Translations under genes and position numbers: made by a program
Assembly (NCBI RefSeq): GCF_022758885.1
Contig: NZ_JALEBH010000002.1
Coordinates: 248,001-312,000 of the forward strand
DNA from: Sphingobium sp. BYY-5
Lineage (GTDB): Bacteria > Pseudomonadota > Alphaproteobacteria > Sphingomonadales > Sphingomonadaceae
Direction of reading: 5' to 3'
DNA length: 64,000 bases
Notes under the pieces: model-generated
Database searches by the model: none
Seen by the model: the letters and a program-made list of their open reading frames with translations, nothing else
What the model was told of the DNA's origin: nothing
Shown here: positions 16,239 through 26,508 of the stretch, piece after piece
Numbering within the stretch: position 1 is the first letter of the stretch
Layout of the letters: the number at the start of each line of letters is the position of its first letter

Positions 16239-19200
16239 ATGATCGGTATCGTCAAGGTTGCCCTCAACCGTCCTTTGACATTCATTGTGATGGCTATCCT
16301 GATCGCGATCGTGGGCTTGCTCGCGGCCTTCCGCACGCCTGTCGACATGTTTCCCAATATCCGCATCCCGGTGGTTGCGGTCGCCTGGCAATATGCCGGT
16401 CTGGCGCCGGAAGACATGGCGAACCGCATCGTTGGCCCTTATGAGCGCGTGCTGACCACCACGGTCAACGACATCGAACATATCGAAAGCCAGTCGTTGC
16501 AGGGCATCGGTATCGTGAAAATCTATTTCCAGCCCGGCGCCGACATCCGCACGGCCACGGCACAGGTGACATCGGTGTCGCAGACGGTGCTGCGCCAGAT
16601 GCCGCCGGGCGTCACGCCGCCCCTAATCCTGAACTACAGCGCGTCCACCGTGCCGATCCTGCAACTTGCCTTGTCCGGCAAGGGATTGTCGGAACAGCAA
16701 TTGTTCGATCTGGGCCAGAACCAGATCCGCCCGCAGCTCGTCACCATTCCCGGTCTGGCCATGCCCTTCCCCTCGGGCGGCAAGCAACGGCAGGTGCAGA
16801 TCGACCTCAACCCGCTGGCGCTCCAGTCCAAGGGGTTGTCGGCGCAGGATGTGGGCAACGCCATCGCCGCCCAGAACCAGATCAACCCGGCCGGCTTCGT
16901 CAAGGTCGGCGCTACCCAATATAGCGTCCGCCTAAACAATGCGCCCACCTCGATAGAGGCGCTCAACGACCTGCCGGTCAGGGTGGTGAACGGCGCGACC
17001 ATCTATATGCGCGACGTTGCCTATGTCCGTGACGGCAGCGGTCCGCAGCAGAATATCGTCCATGTGGAAGGCAGCCGTTCGGCGCTGTTGACCGTGCTCA
17101 AGAACGGCGCGACCTCCACCTTGGCGATCGTCGACGGGGTCAAGGAAGCGCTGCCACGGATCGCCGCGACCCTGCCCGATACATTGAAGATCATCCCGAT
17201 CGGCGACCAGTCGCTGTTCGTGAAGGCCGCGGTCGAGGGTGTCGTTCATGAAGGCGCGATCGCCGCGGCGCTGACGTCGCTGATGATCCTGCTCTTCCTG
17301 GGTAGCTGGCGTTCGACCGTCATCATCGCCTTGTCGATCCCGTTGGCGATCCTGGCCGCCATCGCCGCGCTTGCGGCCTTCGGTCAGACGCTCAACGTCA
17401 TGACCCTGGGTGGACTGGCGCTGGCGGTCGGTATCCTGGTCGACGACGCCACGGTGACGATCGAGAATATCAACTGGCATCTGGAACAGGGCAAGGGCGT
17501 GACCCAGGCGATCCTGGACGGCGCGGCGCAGATCGTGACGCCGGCCTTCGTCGCTCTGCTCTGCATCTGCATCGTCTTCGTGCCGATGTTCTTCCTGCCG
17601 GGCGTCGCGGGGTTCCTGTTCGTGCCCATGGCGCTGTCGGTCGTGTTCGCGATGATCGCGTCCTTCATCCTGTCGCGTACCCTGGTTCCGACCATGGCCA
17701 TGTATCTGCTGAAGCCCCATGTGGAACATGGTGACACGCACATGGCCGGTAGCCCGACCTCGCATAACCCGCTGATCCGTTTTCAGCGCGGGTTCGAGCG
17801 GCGGTTCGAGGCGATCCGCACCGGCTATGTCGGACTGCTCCAGCGCGCCCTTATTGTACGGAAACCCTTCCTGCTGGGCTTTCTGGCGATCATGATCCTC
17901 TCCTTCGGGCTGCTGCCGATGCTGGGCAGCAATTTCTTCCCCTCGGTCGATTCCGGTCAGATCGCCATGCATGTCCGCGTGCCTGTGGGGTCCCGCATAG
18001 AGGATACTGCCGCCCGTTTCGACCGGATCGGTCAGGAAGTGCGAAAGCTGATCCCGGCGGCCGAACTGGGGTCTGTCACCGACAATATCGGCCTGCCGGT
18101 CAGTTCCATCAACACCGTCTATAATAATAGCGGCACGATCGGCCCGCAGGACGGCGATATGCTGATCGCGCTAACCCATGGCCATCGCCCGACCGACGAC
18201 ATCGTCGCCGAACTGCGCCGCGAACTGCCCAAGCGCTTCCCCGGCACCAGCTTCGCCTTCCTGCCGGCCGACATCACCAGCCAGATCCTGAACTTCGGTG
18301 CCCCCGCTCCGATCGACATCCAGATAGCGGGCCGGGATGCGCAGGCCAACCGCGCCTATGCGCAGGCTCTGCTGGCCAGAATTGCGACCATTCCGGGCCT
18401 GGCCGATGCACGCATCCAGCAGCCCGGCCGCGCCCCGCAGTTGGACGTCGATGTCGACCGCTCCCGCGTCGGCCAGTTCGGCCTGACCGAACGCGACGTC
18501 ACCACCAGCCTGGCGAGCCAGCTTGCAGGTACGTCGCAGACGGCGCCCGTATTCTACGTGAACCCGGAAAATGGCATCCAGTATCCAGTCGTCGCGCAGG
18601 CGCCTGAATATCTGGTCGGGTCGCTCAGCGATCTGTCCAACGTCCCCGTCTCGGGCGCCAATGCGACGACGGTGCAGCCGCTGGGCGGGCTCGCCACCAT
18701 CGTTCGGTCGAACACCGTGCCGGTCGTGTCGCACTATAATATTGCGCCGGTGCTCGACATCTTCGCCACCACCCAGGGCCGTGATCTTGGCGCGGTGGCA
18801 GGGGATGTCGAGGATGTCATTAAAGCGATGGAGAAGGACCAGCCCAAGGGCGCGACTGTAACCATTCGCGGGCAATATGCGACGATGAACACTGCCTTTT
18901 CGGGGCTGGGATTCGGCCTGGCCGGCGCGGTGGTGCTCATCTACCTGCTGATCGTGGTCAATTTCCAGAGCTGGGTCGACCCCTTCGTCATCATCACCGC
19001 GCTGCCGGCGGCGCTGGCGGGCATTGTCTGGATGCTGTTCATGACCGGCACCACCTTGTCGGTGCCGGCGCTGACCGGCGCCATTATGTGCATGGGCGTC
19101 GCGACCGCAAACTCGATCCTTGTGGTCAGTTTCGCGCGGGAGCGGCTCGCCGAACTGGGCGACGCGACCAAGGCCGCGCTGGAGGCAGGCATGGTCCGCT

Positions 19201-19430
19201 TCCGCCCGGTGCTGATGACCGCGCTGGCCATGATTATCGGCATGGCGCCCATGGCGCTGGGCCTGGGCGAAGGCGGCGAACAGAACGCCCCGCTTGGTCG
19301 CGCCGTCATCGGCGGCCTGATCTGCGCCACCATCGCCACTCTCTTCTTCGTTCCCACCGTCTTCGCCCTTGTCCACCGCAAACATGGTCAAAAGACCCCC
19401 ACTACGGAAATGCAGCTGAGCCATGTCTGA
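16239..19430 (+). CDS. RND efflux permease (HAE-type)
   Basis: A 1063-residue inner-membrane RND transporter. It starts MIGIVKVALNRPLTFIVMA and has the first periplasmic loop FPNIRIPVVAVAWQY. The transmembrane 4 proton relay is an Asp pair (D402-D403 in GILVDDATVTIEN), which fits HAE drug/organic efflux rather than metal efflux; a second helix cluster lies at 870-1040. It forms a tripartite pump with the adaptor and outer-membrane factor that follow with short overlaps. Substrate is unknown: toxic aromatics or antimicrobials are plausible. Confidence 0.92.
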   Translation: MIGIVKVALNRPLTFIVMAILIAIVGLLAAFRTPVDMFPNIRIPVVAVAWQYAGLAPEDMANRIVGPYERVLTTTVNDIEHIESQSLQGIGIVKIYFQPGADIRTATAQVTSVSQTVLRQMPPGVTPPLILNYSASTVPILQLALSGKGLSEQQLFDLGQNQIRPQLVTIPGLAMPFPSGGKQRQVQIDLNPLALQSKGLSAQDVGNAIAAQNQINPAGFVKVGATQYSVRLNNAPTSIEALNDLPVRVVNGATIYMRDVAYVRDGSGPQQNIVHVEGSRSALLTVLKNGATSTLAIVDGVKEALPRIAATLPDTLKIIPIGDQSLFVKAAVEGVVHEGAIAAALTSLMILLFLGSWRSTVIIALSIPLAILAAIAALAAFGQTLNVMTLGGLALAVGILVDDATVTIENINWHLEQGKGVTQAILDGAAQIVTPAFVALLCICIVFVPMFFLPGVAGFLFVPMALSVVFAMIASFILSRTLVPTMAMYLLKPHVEHGDTHMAGSPTSHNPLIRFQRGFERRFEAIRTGYVGLLQRALIVRKPFLLGFLAIMILSFGLLPMLGSNFFPSVDSGQIAMHVRVPVGSRIEDTAARFDRIGQEVRKLIPAAELGSVTDNIGLPVSSINTVYNNSGTIGPQDGDMLIALTHGHRPTDDIVAELRRELPKRFPGTSFAFLPADITSQILNFGAPAPIDIQIAGRDAQANRAYAQALLARIATIPGLADARIQQPGRAPQLDVDVDRSRVGQFGLTERDVTTSLASQLAGTSQTAPVFYVNPENGIQYPVVAQAPEYLVGSLSDLSNVPVSGANATTVQPLGGLATIVRSNTVPVVSHYNIAPVLDIFATTQGRDLGAVAGDVEDVIKAMEKDQPKGATVTIRGQYATMNTAFSGLGFGLAGAVVLIYLLIVVNFQSWVDPFVIITALPAALAGIVWMLFMTGTTLSVPALTGAIMCMGVATANSILVVSFARERLAELGDATKAALEAGMVRFRPVLMTALAMIIGMAPMALGLGEGGEQNAPLGRAVIGGLICATIATLFFVPTVFALVHRKHGQKTPTTEMQLSHV

Positions 19431-20628
19431 GCATGAAACCCCCATTGATAATTCGGCCGAAGCCGGACCGGACAGCCGGACCTTGAAGCGCGTCGGCATC
19501 GGCGCGGGCATCCTGGCTCTCGCCGTCGTGGGCGTCGGCGTTGCTTCGCGTATCAGCGCGACCGAGGAACTGCGCCAGACCGCTGCGCAGGCAGCGTTGC
19601 CGACCGTCGCGGTGGTGACGCCCAAGGCGGATACGGAGGGCAATGCGCTGGTGCTGCCGGGCAATGTTCAGGCCTATAACAGCGCCGCCATCTACGCCCG
19701 TACCAACGGCTATGTCCGCCGCTGGCTGGCGGATATCGGCGATCAGGTGCGGACCGGGCAACCGCTCGCCATCCTCGATGCGCCGGAAGTCGATCAACAG
19801 CTCGCCGCCGCGAAGGCCGACTATCAGACCGCGCTCGCCAACCAGCGTCTTGCGGCGACGACATCGGTACGCTGGGCGACGATGCTGAAGGAAGATGCGG
19901 TATCGCAGCAGGAAACTGATGAGAAGGCCGGCGATCTCGCCGCGCGTGTCGCCGTCTCCAATGCCGCGCTCGCCAATGTGAAGCGGCTGAAAGCGCTGCA
20001 GGGCTTCACCCGCCTTGCCGCGCCGTTCGACGGCGTCGTCACCAGCCGTTCGGCCCAGATCGGTGCGCTGGTCGTCGCGGGCAACGCCGCCGCCCAGCCG
20101 CTCTTCACCGTGTCGGACGTCCATCGCGTGCGCATCTATGTCCGCGTGCCGCAAGGCTATTCGGCCGCAGTCAAACCGGGGACGGCAGCCACCTTGTCGC
20201 TGCCCGAATATCCCGGCCGGACCTTCACTGCGATCATGACCAGCAGCGCGGGCGCGGTCGATCCGCAGTCGGGCGCCGTGCTGGTGCAGTTGCAGGCCGC
20301 CAATCCCGACGCCGCGCTGAAACCCGGCGCCTTCGCGCAGGTCCGTTTCCAGGTCAGCGCCGGTCACGGCAATGCGCTGGCGCTGCCGGGCAGCGCGATC
20401 CTCTACGGCAATGACGGCCCAACCGTCGCGGTGGTCGGCAAGGATGGCCGCGTCACCGTGAAACCCGTCACCATCGCCCGTGACGAGGGCGCGACCGTCC
20501 AGCTTTCAAGCGGCGTCACCACGCAGGACAGGGTGATCGACACCCCGCCGGACGCGATCCGCACGGGCGACAGGGTTCAGGTGCAGACGGCTGCAGCCGA
20601 AGGGAAGGGCGTCGCGAATGGGCGTTGA
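19423..20628 (+). CDS. RND periplasmic adaptor (HlyD/MFP family)
   Basis: A 401-residue membrane-fusion protein with an N-terminal transmembrane anchor (IGAGILALAVVGVGVASRI). It has a lipoyl half-motif NGYVRRWLADIGDQVRTGQP, an alpha-helical hairpin (about residues 120-190), the second lipoyl half (FTRLAAPFDGVVTSR) and beta-barrel/membrane-proximal domains. It overlaps the permease gene by 8 nt and the outer-membrane gene by 11 nt. It bridges the pump and the outer-membrane channel. Confidence 0.92.
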   Translation: MSEHETPIDNSAEAGPDSRTLKRVGIGAGILALAVVGVGVASRISATEELRQTAAQAALPTVAVVTPKADTEGNALVLPGNVQAYNSAAIYARTNGYVRRWLADIGDQVRTGQPLAILDAPEVDQQLAAAKADYQTALANQRLAATTSVRWATMLKEDAVSQQETDEKAGDLAARVAVSNAALANVKRLKALQGFTRLAAPFDGVVTSRSAQIGALVVAGNAAAQPLFTVSDVHRVRIYVRVPQGYSAAVKPGTAATLSLPEYPGRTFTAIMTSSAGAVDPQSGAVLVQLQAANPDAALKPGAFAQVRFQVSAGHGNALALPGSAILYGNDGPTVAVVGKDGRVTVKPVTIARDEGATVQLSSGVTTQDRVIDTPPDAIRTGDRVQVQTAAAEGKGVANGR

Positions 20629-22018
20629 TCGCCGCGCCGTGGTACTATTGCCCGCGCTGTTGGCCGCTTGCTCGATGGCGCCGGACTATCATCCGCCCGA
20701 AACCGTCGCTCCCGCCGCCTTCAAGGAAGTGACGGGCTGGACCGCCGCTCAGCCGATGGATACCGCGTCGCGCGGCGCCTGGTGGGAGGCGTTCGGCGAC
20801 CCGGTGCTGAACGATCTGGAAACCCGTGCGGAAAAAGCCAGCCCGACACTGGCCGCCGCCCTCGCCCGCTACGACCAGGCGCGCGCCGCCGCGCGGGTCG
20901 AGGCATCGGACCTTGTTCCAACCGTCAGCGCAGGGGCCGACGCCAGCCGTCGCCGCGTTTCGGGCAACCGCTTTCAGGGTAATGGCAATGCTGTTACCTA
21001 TAACGACTATGTAGTGGGCGGTTCGCTCGACTATGAGTTGGACCTGTGGGGCCGTATCCGCAACAGCGTGAAGGCCGCCCGTGCCGATGCGCAGGCGAGC
21101 GAGGACGATCTCGCATCGGCCCGGCTCAGCCTCCAGGCGTCGGTTGCCGATGCCTATGCGCGGCTGCGCGGCCTTGATGCGCAGGCGGCGCTGTTCCGTC
21201 AAACCGTGGAGGCGTTCGGGCGGGCCTATAATTTGACTGCAACCCGGCGCAAGGGCGGCATCGCATCGGGCATGGATGTCAACCGCTCGAAGACCGCCCT
21301 CAGCAACGCCCGCGCGCAGATTTCCGCCATCGCCAACGAACGCGCTGCGACCGAGCATGAGATCGCTGCGCTGATCGGGGTGGTTACTTCCGACTTTTCC
21401 ATCGCCCCGCAGGATGCGTTGCCGCAGATGCCCGTCGTCCCGGCCGGCACGCCGTCCGAGCTGCTCCAGCGCCGACCTGACATTGCTGCGGCCGAGCGTC
21501 GTATCTATGCCGCCAACGCCCGGATCGGCGTCGCCAAGGCAGCCTATTTCCCGTCCCTTACGCTGGGCCTGACCGGTGGCTGGGAAGCTACCCGCGGCGA
21601 CCTGCTGAGCAGTGCCAATAGTTTTTGGGGGCTGGGTCCGTTGTCGGCGCTGGTCACACTGTTCGATGGCGGCCGTCGCAATGCGCAAGTGAGAATATCG
21701 CGCGCGGAATATGACGAACTGGCCGCAACCTATCGCGAAACGGTGCTGAACGCCTTCCGCCAGGCGGAGGACGCCATCGCCGCCAGCCGACATCTTGCCA
21801 CCCAATCGGTAGACCAGCGCGACGCCGCGCAGGCGGCGCTGCGAACCAGCAAAATCGCTTATAGCCGCTATCGCGATGGTGCGTCGGATTATCTGGAAGT
21901 GGTCACAGCACAGACCGACGCGCTGGAGGCGCAGCGCGCACTGCTCGCCGTCGAAACCAGCCGGATGCGCGCCAGCATCGCGCTGGTGAAGGCCATGGGC
22001 GGCGCAGCGGGCGCCTGA
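20618..22018 (+). CDS. Outer-membrane efflux lipoprotein (NodT/OprM family)
   Basis: A 466-residue outer-membrane factor with a lipobox (LLPALLAACS, lipidated Cys near residue 19) and the family opening MAPDYHPPE. Two repeated OEP halves are visible, with YELDLWGRIRNSVKAARADA in the first and LLQRRPDIAAAERRIYAANA in the second. It is the exit channel of the tripartite pump and ends the operon just before a terminator. The start at 20618 overlaps the adaptor gene. Confidence 0.92.
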   Translation: MGVDRRAVVLLPALLAACSMAPDYHPPETVAPAAFKEVTGWTAAQPMDTASRGAWWEAFGDPVLNDLETRAEKASPTLAAALARYDQARAAARVEASDLVPTVSAGADASRRRVSGNRFQGNGNAVTYNDYVVGGSLDYELDLWGRIRNSVKAARADAQASEDDLASARLSLQASVADAYARLRGLDAQAALFRQTVEAFGRAYNLTATRRKGGIASGMDVNRSKTALSNARAQISAIANERAATEHEIAALIGVVTSDFSIAPQDALPQMPVVPAGTPSELLQRRPDIAAAERRIYAANARIGVAKAAYFPSLTLGLTGGWEATRGDLLSSANSFWGLGPLSALVTLFDGGRRNAQVRISRAEYDELAATYRETVLNAFRQAEDAIAASRHLATQSVDQRDAAQAALRTSKIAYSRYRDGASDYLEVVTAQTDALEAQRALLAVETSRMRASIALVKAMGGAAGA

Positions 22019-22033
22019 CCCGCACTCTTCCAC

Positions 22034-22080
22034 ACCCAAAAAGAAAGCCAGTTGTCCGGTAAGGACAACTGGCCTTGGGT
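22034..22080. terminator. Rho-independent terminator between converging genes
   Basis: The 11-bp stem GCCAGTTGTCC (22047-22057) and GGACAACTGGC (22063-22073) has a 5-nt loop, with outer ACCCAA/TTGGGT arms (22034-22039, 22075-22080). On the minus strand the stem is followed by CTTTCTTTTT, a good terminator for the TBDR gene. It also stops the efflux operon on the plus strand, less ideally. Confidence 0.85.
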
Positions 22081-22105
22081 GCGTCCCGCTTCGGGAAGGG
22101 AGGGA

Positions 22106-24889
22106 TTAGAAGCTGTAGCGCGCACCGAAGTTGATCTGGCGACCGCTATGGGTCAGCACGTTTAGGCGGTTCGTCTCATCCACGAACTGGTCATTCTTCT
22201 GATCGGTCAGGTTGATCGCCTCGACGGTCAGCTTCAACCGGTCGGTCAGATTGTAGCTGGCCTGCCCGTCGACGTTGAGCGTGTGGTTGGTGCCATTATA
22301 GCTATTGCCTTCCGTTCCAGGGACGGCGGTCAGATATTTGGACCGATAGGCAAGCGACCCACGGATCTGGAACTTCTTGGTTTCGTAATAGAGGGTGAAG
22401 TTCGCTGCCTGCTTGGACAGGCCGACCAGGGGCGCGGTGACAGAAGAGGCTCCATCGGCCGAGGTCAGATATTCTATATCCGATTTCACATAGGTATAGT
22501 TGGCCAGTACGCCGAAATTGGAGAGCAGGCCCGGCAGGAAGCTGAAGGGCTGCTGGACGTTGATTTCGAAGCCCTTGAGGATGCCGCCATCCGAATTGAC
22601 CGGCTGGCTGACGATGAAGATGTCACTGGGCGAGGCAGTGGTGCCGTCGAGCAGCGAGTCCGGCAAGCCGAGGCTGCTATAGGGCACGCCGACGCTGAGC
22701 GTCTGGGCGAAGGTGCCGATATCCTTGCGGAAGGCCGAAACCGCGTAGATCGCACCCTGCATCGGATACCATTCGATCGACGCATCCAGATTCTTCGAAG
22801 AGGTAGGCTTGAGGTCCGGATTGCCCGAGCTGTAGGTGCGATTGCCGCCCGACACGTTGAGATTGCCGCCCGGCGTCAGTGATGCGATGCCAGCACGCGC
22901 CAGCGTCTTGGCGGCGGCGAAACGAAGCTGGAGATTGTCGGTGATGTTGCCGACCAGATTGAGCGAGGGCAGCCAGCGCTTGTAGCTGCGATCAGCTGTG
23001 ACCAGATTGACCGCACTGCCCCGGCTGGCATAGCCGGTCGAGAACTGATCGGTCTTCACATAGCGCAGGCCGATGTCGCCGCGGATCGGCACACCGACAA
23101 ACTCCTGCAGATTGAACTGCGTCACGCCCCAGATGCCGGTATCCTCTTCCGTCACCGTGATATAGGAGCCGCGCGCCGTGGCGTTTTCAATGCCGCCGGT
23201 GGCGTAGAGCGGATTGCTGTAGATGCCGGCCTGGCTGATGAAGGCGTTGAGGTCCGGGACGATCCAGGCCGTCGGGGTGCCCGCCGGCACGTTCAGCCCC
23301 TTGCCGAAGCCGGAGAAGAGCGTCGTCATACCCGCCAACTGCGCGGCGCTGAGCGGCGCAACCACGGATTCACCCGACAATCGGCGGCGTTCGGTTGAGT
23401 CATATTCGAACTTGCGCCAATCGAGGCCGCCCTTCAGCGTCACGCCATCAATGGCTTCCCATTCGACAAATCCCTTGGCGGTGGTGAACCTATTGCTGAC
23501 CGTCTGCGGCCGGATGCGTACTTCCGACGTGCCGTTGACGAAGGCCCAGGTCGACGGATTGGCGACATCGACGCCCGGTTGGATGTTCGGAAAGCGGGTC
23601 GAGAAATCATATTGGAAATTGCCGGTGTTGCTCGCGTCGATCGTCACCGTCGTCTGGATCGGGTTGCTGAATTCGGAACTGGCATGACCCGCCATCGCGA
23701 AGACCTTCAACCGGTCGGTGAAGCGATGATCGATCGAGCCAGTCACCTGATAGAATTCGGTCTTGAGCACGTCGTAACGCGACTGGGAGCGCAGATCGAC
23801 ATTGTCGAAAGTGCCGCTGACGATGTTGTTATTATCATCGACGACACCGTCGCGGATGATCGTCTGCGGCTTGCCGGTGCCTGAGCGGCTGAAGCTGATC
23901 GCCTGGAGTTGCGCCTCCTTGCGCGTGCCGTCGAGCCGGGAATAAAGGCCATCGACCGAAATCAGCGTGCGATCGGTCGGCTTGAACTGAACGGACCCCG
24001 CCGCACCCAGCCGTTGCTGGGAAATATCGTAGCTGACCAGGCCGGGAATGCGCGGGTGGAACAGCGCGGTGTCAGGGTTCGCATCGTTGATCTGGCCGGT
24101 CGTATAGCCCGGCAAGGTCGAGGCCGCATTGAACCCGTTATTGAACCCGCCATAGGTCCAGCGGGTGATGTTGGCGCCCTCTTCCTTGATCTTGCGCTCT
24201 TCATAGGCGACCGAAAGCAGGATGCCGAAACGACCATCGTCGGTCTGGGTCGCGACCAAGCCGGACAGGCGCGGCGTCGTCTTTTCGCTGAGGTCGTTAT
24301 AGCTGGCAGCCGCCGACAGGGCGACGGTGGACTTGCGATAGTCGAGCGGCCGCGCGGTCTGGAGATCGACCGTGCCGCCCAGCGACCCTTCCTCCACATC
24401 CGCCGTCGCGGTCTTGCGGACGGAGAGATTGCTGAACAGGTCCGATGAGAAGATGTTGAAGTCGAAGCCACGGCCACGGTTCACGCCGCCCGAATTGTCA
24501 GTGCCGCCGGTGGTGCCGATCGCTTCCATGCCGTTGATGCGGACGCGGGTATATTCCGGGCCGAGACCGCGAACCGAAATATTGCGACCTTCGCCGTTGA
24601 CGCGGCTGATCGCGACGCCGGGAATGCGCTGGAGCGATTCCGCCAGGTTAAGGTCGGGAAATTCAGCAATATCCTCCGCCTTGATCGCGTCGATCGTGGC
24701 GGTTTCGTTGCGCTTGACGGCCAGCGCGCTATTGAGGCTGGCGCGGAAGCCTGTAACCACGATGTCAGCGGCAGGCGTATCTTCCTGCGGTGCGATCTGA
24801 TCCTGGGCCAGGATTTGGGGAGCCAGGACGAACGCGGCAACGGCGCTGGACAGGCTCAGATATGCTTTCAGTCGACGGGTGCCGTTCAT
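22106..24889 (-). CDS. TonB-dependent outer-membrane receptor
   Basis: A 927-residue TBDR. After a signal peptide (to about LAQD) comes DIVVTGFRASLNSALAVKR, and a plug with LPDL-type motif FPDLNLAESLQRIPGVAI, RNISVRGLGPEYTRVRING and VEEGSLGGTVDLQTARP. It ends with barrel strands to GARYSF. It is of the Xanthomonas/Caulobacter large-receptor group linked to carbohydrates or sugar acids. It is divergent from the GudP-like transporter and so likely feeds the same pathway. It starts at 24889 and is followed by a strong terminator. Confidence 0.9.
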   Translation of the reverse strand: MNGTRRLKAYLSLSSAVAAFVLAPQILAQDQIAPQEDTPAADIVVTGFRASLNSALAVKRNETATIDAIKAEDIAEFPDLNLAESLQRIPGVAISRVNGEGRNISVRGLGPEYTRVRINGMEAIGTTGGTDNSGGVNRGRGFDFNIFSSDLFSNLSVRKTATADVEEGSLGGTVDLQTARPLDYRKSTVALSAAASYNDLSEKTTPRLSGLVATQTDDGRFGILLSVAYEERKIKEEGANITRWTYGGFNNGFNAASTLPGYTTGQINDANPDTALFHPRIPGLVSYDISQQRLGAAGSVQFKPTDRTLISVDGLYSRLDGTRKEAQLQAISFSRSGTGKPQTIIRDGVVDDNNNIVSGTFDNVDLRSQSRYDVLKTEFYQVTGSIDHRFTDRLKVFAMAGHASSEFSNPIQTTVTIDASNTGNFQYDFSTRFPNIQPGVDVANPSTWAFVNGTSEVRIRPQTVSNRFTTAKGFVEWEAIDGVTLKGGLDWRKFEYDSTERRRLSGESVVAPLSAAQLAGMTTLFSGFGKGLNVPAGTPTAWIVPDLNAFISQAGIYSNPLYATGGIENATARGSYITVTEEDTGIWGVTQFNLQEFVGVPIRGDIGLRYVKTDQFSTGYASRGSAVNLVTADRSYKRWLPSLNLVGNITDNLQLRFAAAKTLARAGIASLTPGGNLNVSGGNRTYSSGNPDLKPTSSKNLDASIEWYPMQGAIYAVSAFRKDIGTFAQTLSVGVPYSSLGLPDSLLDGTTASPSDIFIVSQPVNSDGGILKGFEINVQQPFSFLPGLLSNFGVLANYTYVKSDIEYLTSADGASSVTAPLVGLSKQAANFTLYYETKKFQIRGSLAYRSKYLTAVPGTEGNSYNGTNHTLNVDGQASYNLTDRLKLTVEAINLTDQKNDQFVDETNRLNVLTHSGRQINFGARYSF

Positions 24890-25170
24890 GGCCTTCTCAC
24901 TCCCCTAATTGATCGTCGCCCGGCCTTTGGACCGGATTGCTGATGTTTCGATAGACCCGCATCGACCGCAAACGCCAACCCCAATCCGGCATGAATCGAT
25001 GCACGACTTGCACTGATCCGGGAAAGACACCGGTATCCATTGCTCGATCAAGCCAAGTCATGGCTGAATCATGCTACATTTGGACTTGGACCCGGCCGCC
25101 TTGTCGGTCTAGCGTCTGCGTCCACCCCCGACCGCTCCCACAGACGGGCGGCGCCTATGCGGAGAGCGTT
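24890..25170. promoter_or_regulatory. Divergent promoter region between TBDR and MFS transporter
   Basis: This 281-nt non-coding stretch lies between the TBDR and the probable TTG start of the transporter. A GGAGAG (25161-25166) precedes that TTG. I see no long palindrome or hairpin and no convincing small ORF. Promoters for both genes must lie here, but I cannot place them firmly. Confidence 0.45.
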
Positions 25171-26508
25171 TTGACCGAGGCCGTCGCAGTTTCCCCCACT
25201 CCCGCGCGCGCTACGCATGTGCGCTACAAGATCATCGCGCTGATCTTCATAATCACCTCGATCAACTATGCGGATCGCGCAACCTTCTCGATCGCGGGCA
25301 ATGCCGCGAGTGGCGAACTGGGCCTTTCGCCAGTGCAGACCGGCTTCATCCTGTCCGCTTTTGCATGGTCCTATGTGCTGGCGCAAATTCCCGGCGGCGC
25401 CTTGCTTGACCGGTTCGGAACCAAGAAAATCTATGCCGCCGCGATCGCCATCTGGTCGCTTTTCACCGCGATACAGGGAACGGTCGGCCTGATCGCCGGC
25501 TTGCCGGTGGTGGCGACCCTGTTCGCGCTGCGTTTTCTGGTCGGCGCAGCCGAAGCCCCCTCCTTCCCTGGCAATGCAAGGCTGGTGGCGGCCTGGTTCC
25601 CAGGCGCCGAACGGGGCACCGCCTCGGCCATCTTCAACAGCGCGCAATATTTCTCGCTCGTCGCCTTCGCGCCGCTCATGGGTTGGCTCGTCCACAGTTT
25701 CGGGTGGCGCTCGGTCTTCTGGGTGATGGGGTCATTGGGGCTGGTCGCGACCGCCCTGTTCCTGCGCTATATTCACAGCCCCGCCCGCCATCCCGGAATC
25801 AACGCGGCGGAACTGGCGCATATCGAGGCAGGCGGCGGCCTGATCCACATGGAGGATGCCGGCGCCGGGGCGGCGCGCACGCCGACCTTCACATGGTCGA
25901 ATGTGCGGCAATTGCTGGCAAACCGTATGATGCTGGGCATCTATCTCGGCCAATATTGCATCAATGTGCTGACCTATTTCTTCGTCACCTGGTTTCCCAT
26001 CTACCTGGTGAAGGAACGCGGCCTCAATATCATGGAGGCAGGCTTCGCCGCCGCCGCGCCCGCGCTGTGCGGTTTTGTCGGAGGCCTTGCCGGCGGCTAT
26101 TGCTCCGACCTCATCCTCAAGCGCACCGGATCGCTGGACCTGGCGCGCAAGACGCCGCTGGTGATGGGCATGTCGCTGGCGACGCTCATCATCGCCTGCG
26201 TCTGGGTGGAGGCCGAATGGCTGGTGGTGACGCTGATGGCGGTCGCCTTCTTCGGCAAGGGGATTGCGTCGCTCGGCTGGGCAGTGATGGCCGATGTCGC
26301 GCCTAAACAGCTTGCAGGCCTGTCGGGGGGCGTGTTCAACATGTTCGGCAATATGGCCGGCATCGTGACGCCGATCGTCGTCGGCTATATCGTCGCGGCG
26401 ACCGGATCATTCGACCTCGCGCTGATGTTCGTAGGCGTGCATTGCCTGCTCACCATCTTCGCCTTCACCGTCATTGTCGGGCCGATCCGTCGGCTGGAGC
26501 TGGCTTGA
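25171..26508 (+). CDS. gudP: MFS transporter, aldarate/hexuronate (GudP-like) family
   Basis: A 445-residue 12-helix permease of the anion:cation symporter family. Matches to glucarate/galactarate transporters are strong: INYADRATFSIAG in helix 1, SYVLAQIPGGALLDRFG, LRFLVGAAEAPSFPGNAR and FNSAQYFS. It would import D-glucarate, galactarate or a related uronate. The start is uncertain: an in-frame ATG at 24991 adds 60 residues with no membrane or family character, so the TTG at 25171 after GGAGAG is preferred. The next gene overlaps its stop. A kdgD gene for aldarate breakdown lies 4.3 kb downstream on the other strand. Confidence 0.83.
   Translation: MTEAVAVSPTPARATHVRYKIIALIFIITSINYADRATFSIAGNAASGELGLSPVQTGFILSAFAWSYVLAQIPGGALLDRFGTKKIYAAAIAIWSLFTAIQGTVGLIAGLPVVATLFALRFLVGAAEAPSFPGNARLVAAWFPGAERGTASAIFNSAQYFSLVAFAPLMGWLVHSFGWRSVFWVMGSLGLVATALFLRYIHSPARHPGINAAELAHIEAGGGLIHMEDAGAGAARTPTFTWSNVRQLLANRMMLGIYLGQYCINVLTYFFVTWFPIYLVKERGLNIMEAGFAAAAPALCGFVGGLAGGYCSDLILKRTGSLDLARKTPLVMGMSLATLIIACVWVEAEWLVVTLMAVAFFGKGIASLGWAVMADVAPKQLAGLSGGVFNMFGNMAGIVTPIVVGYIVAATGSFDLALMFVGVHCLLTIFAFTVIVGPIRRLELA

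Noticed and set aside
18171..19664. A 497-codon antisense ORF inside the RND permease gene
   Set aside because: It is a GC-rich shadow of a well-supported gene, Arg/Gly/Asp-rich with no motif and no ribosome site.
24991..25170. Earlier ATG start for the GudP-like transporter
   Set aside because: The extra 60 residues lack similarity to the family N-terminus and no ribosome site is near; TTG at 25171 fits better.
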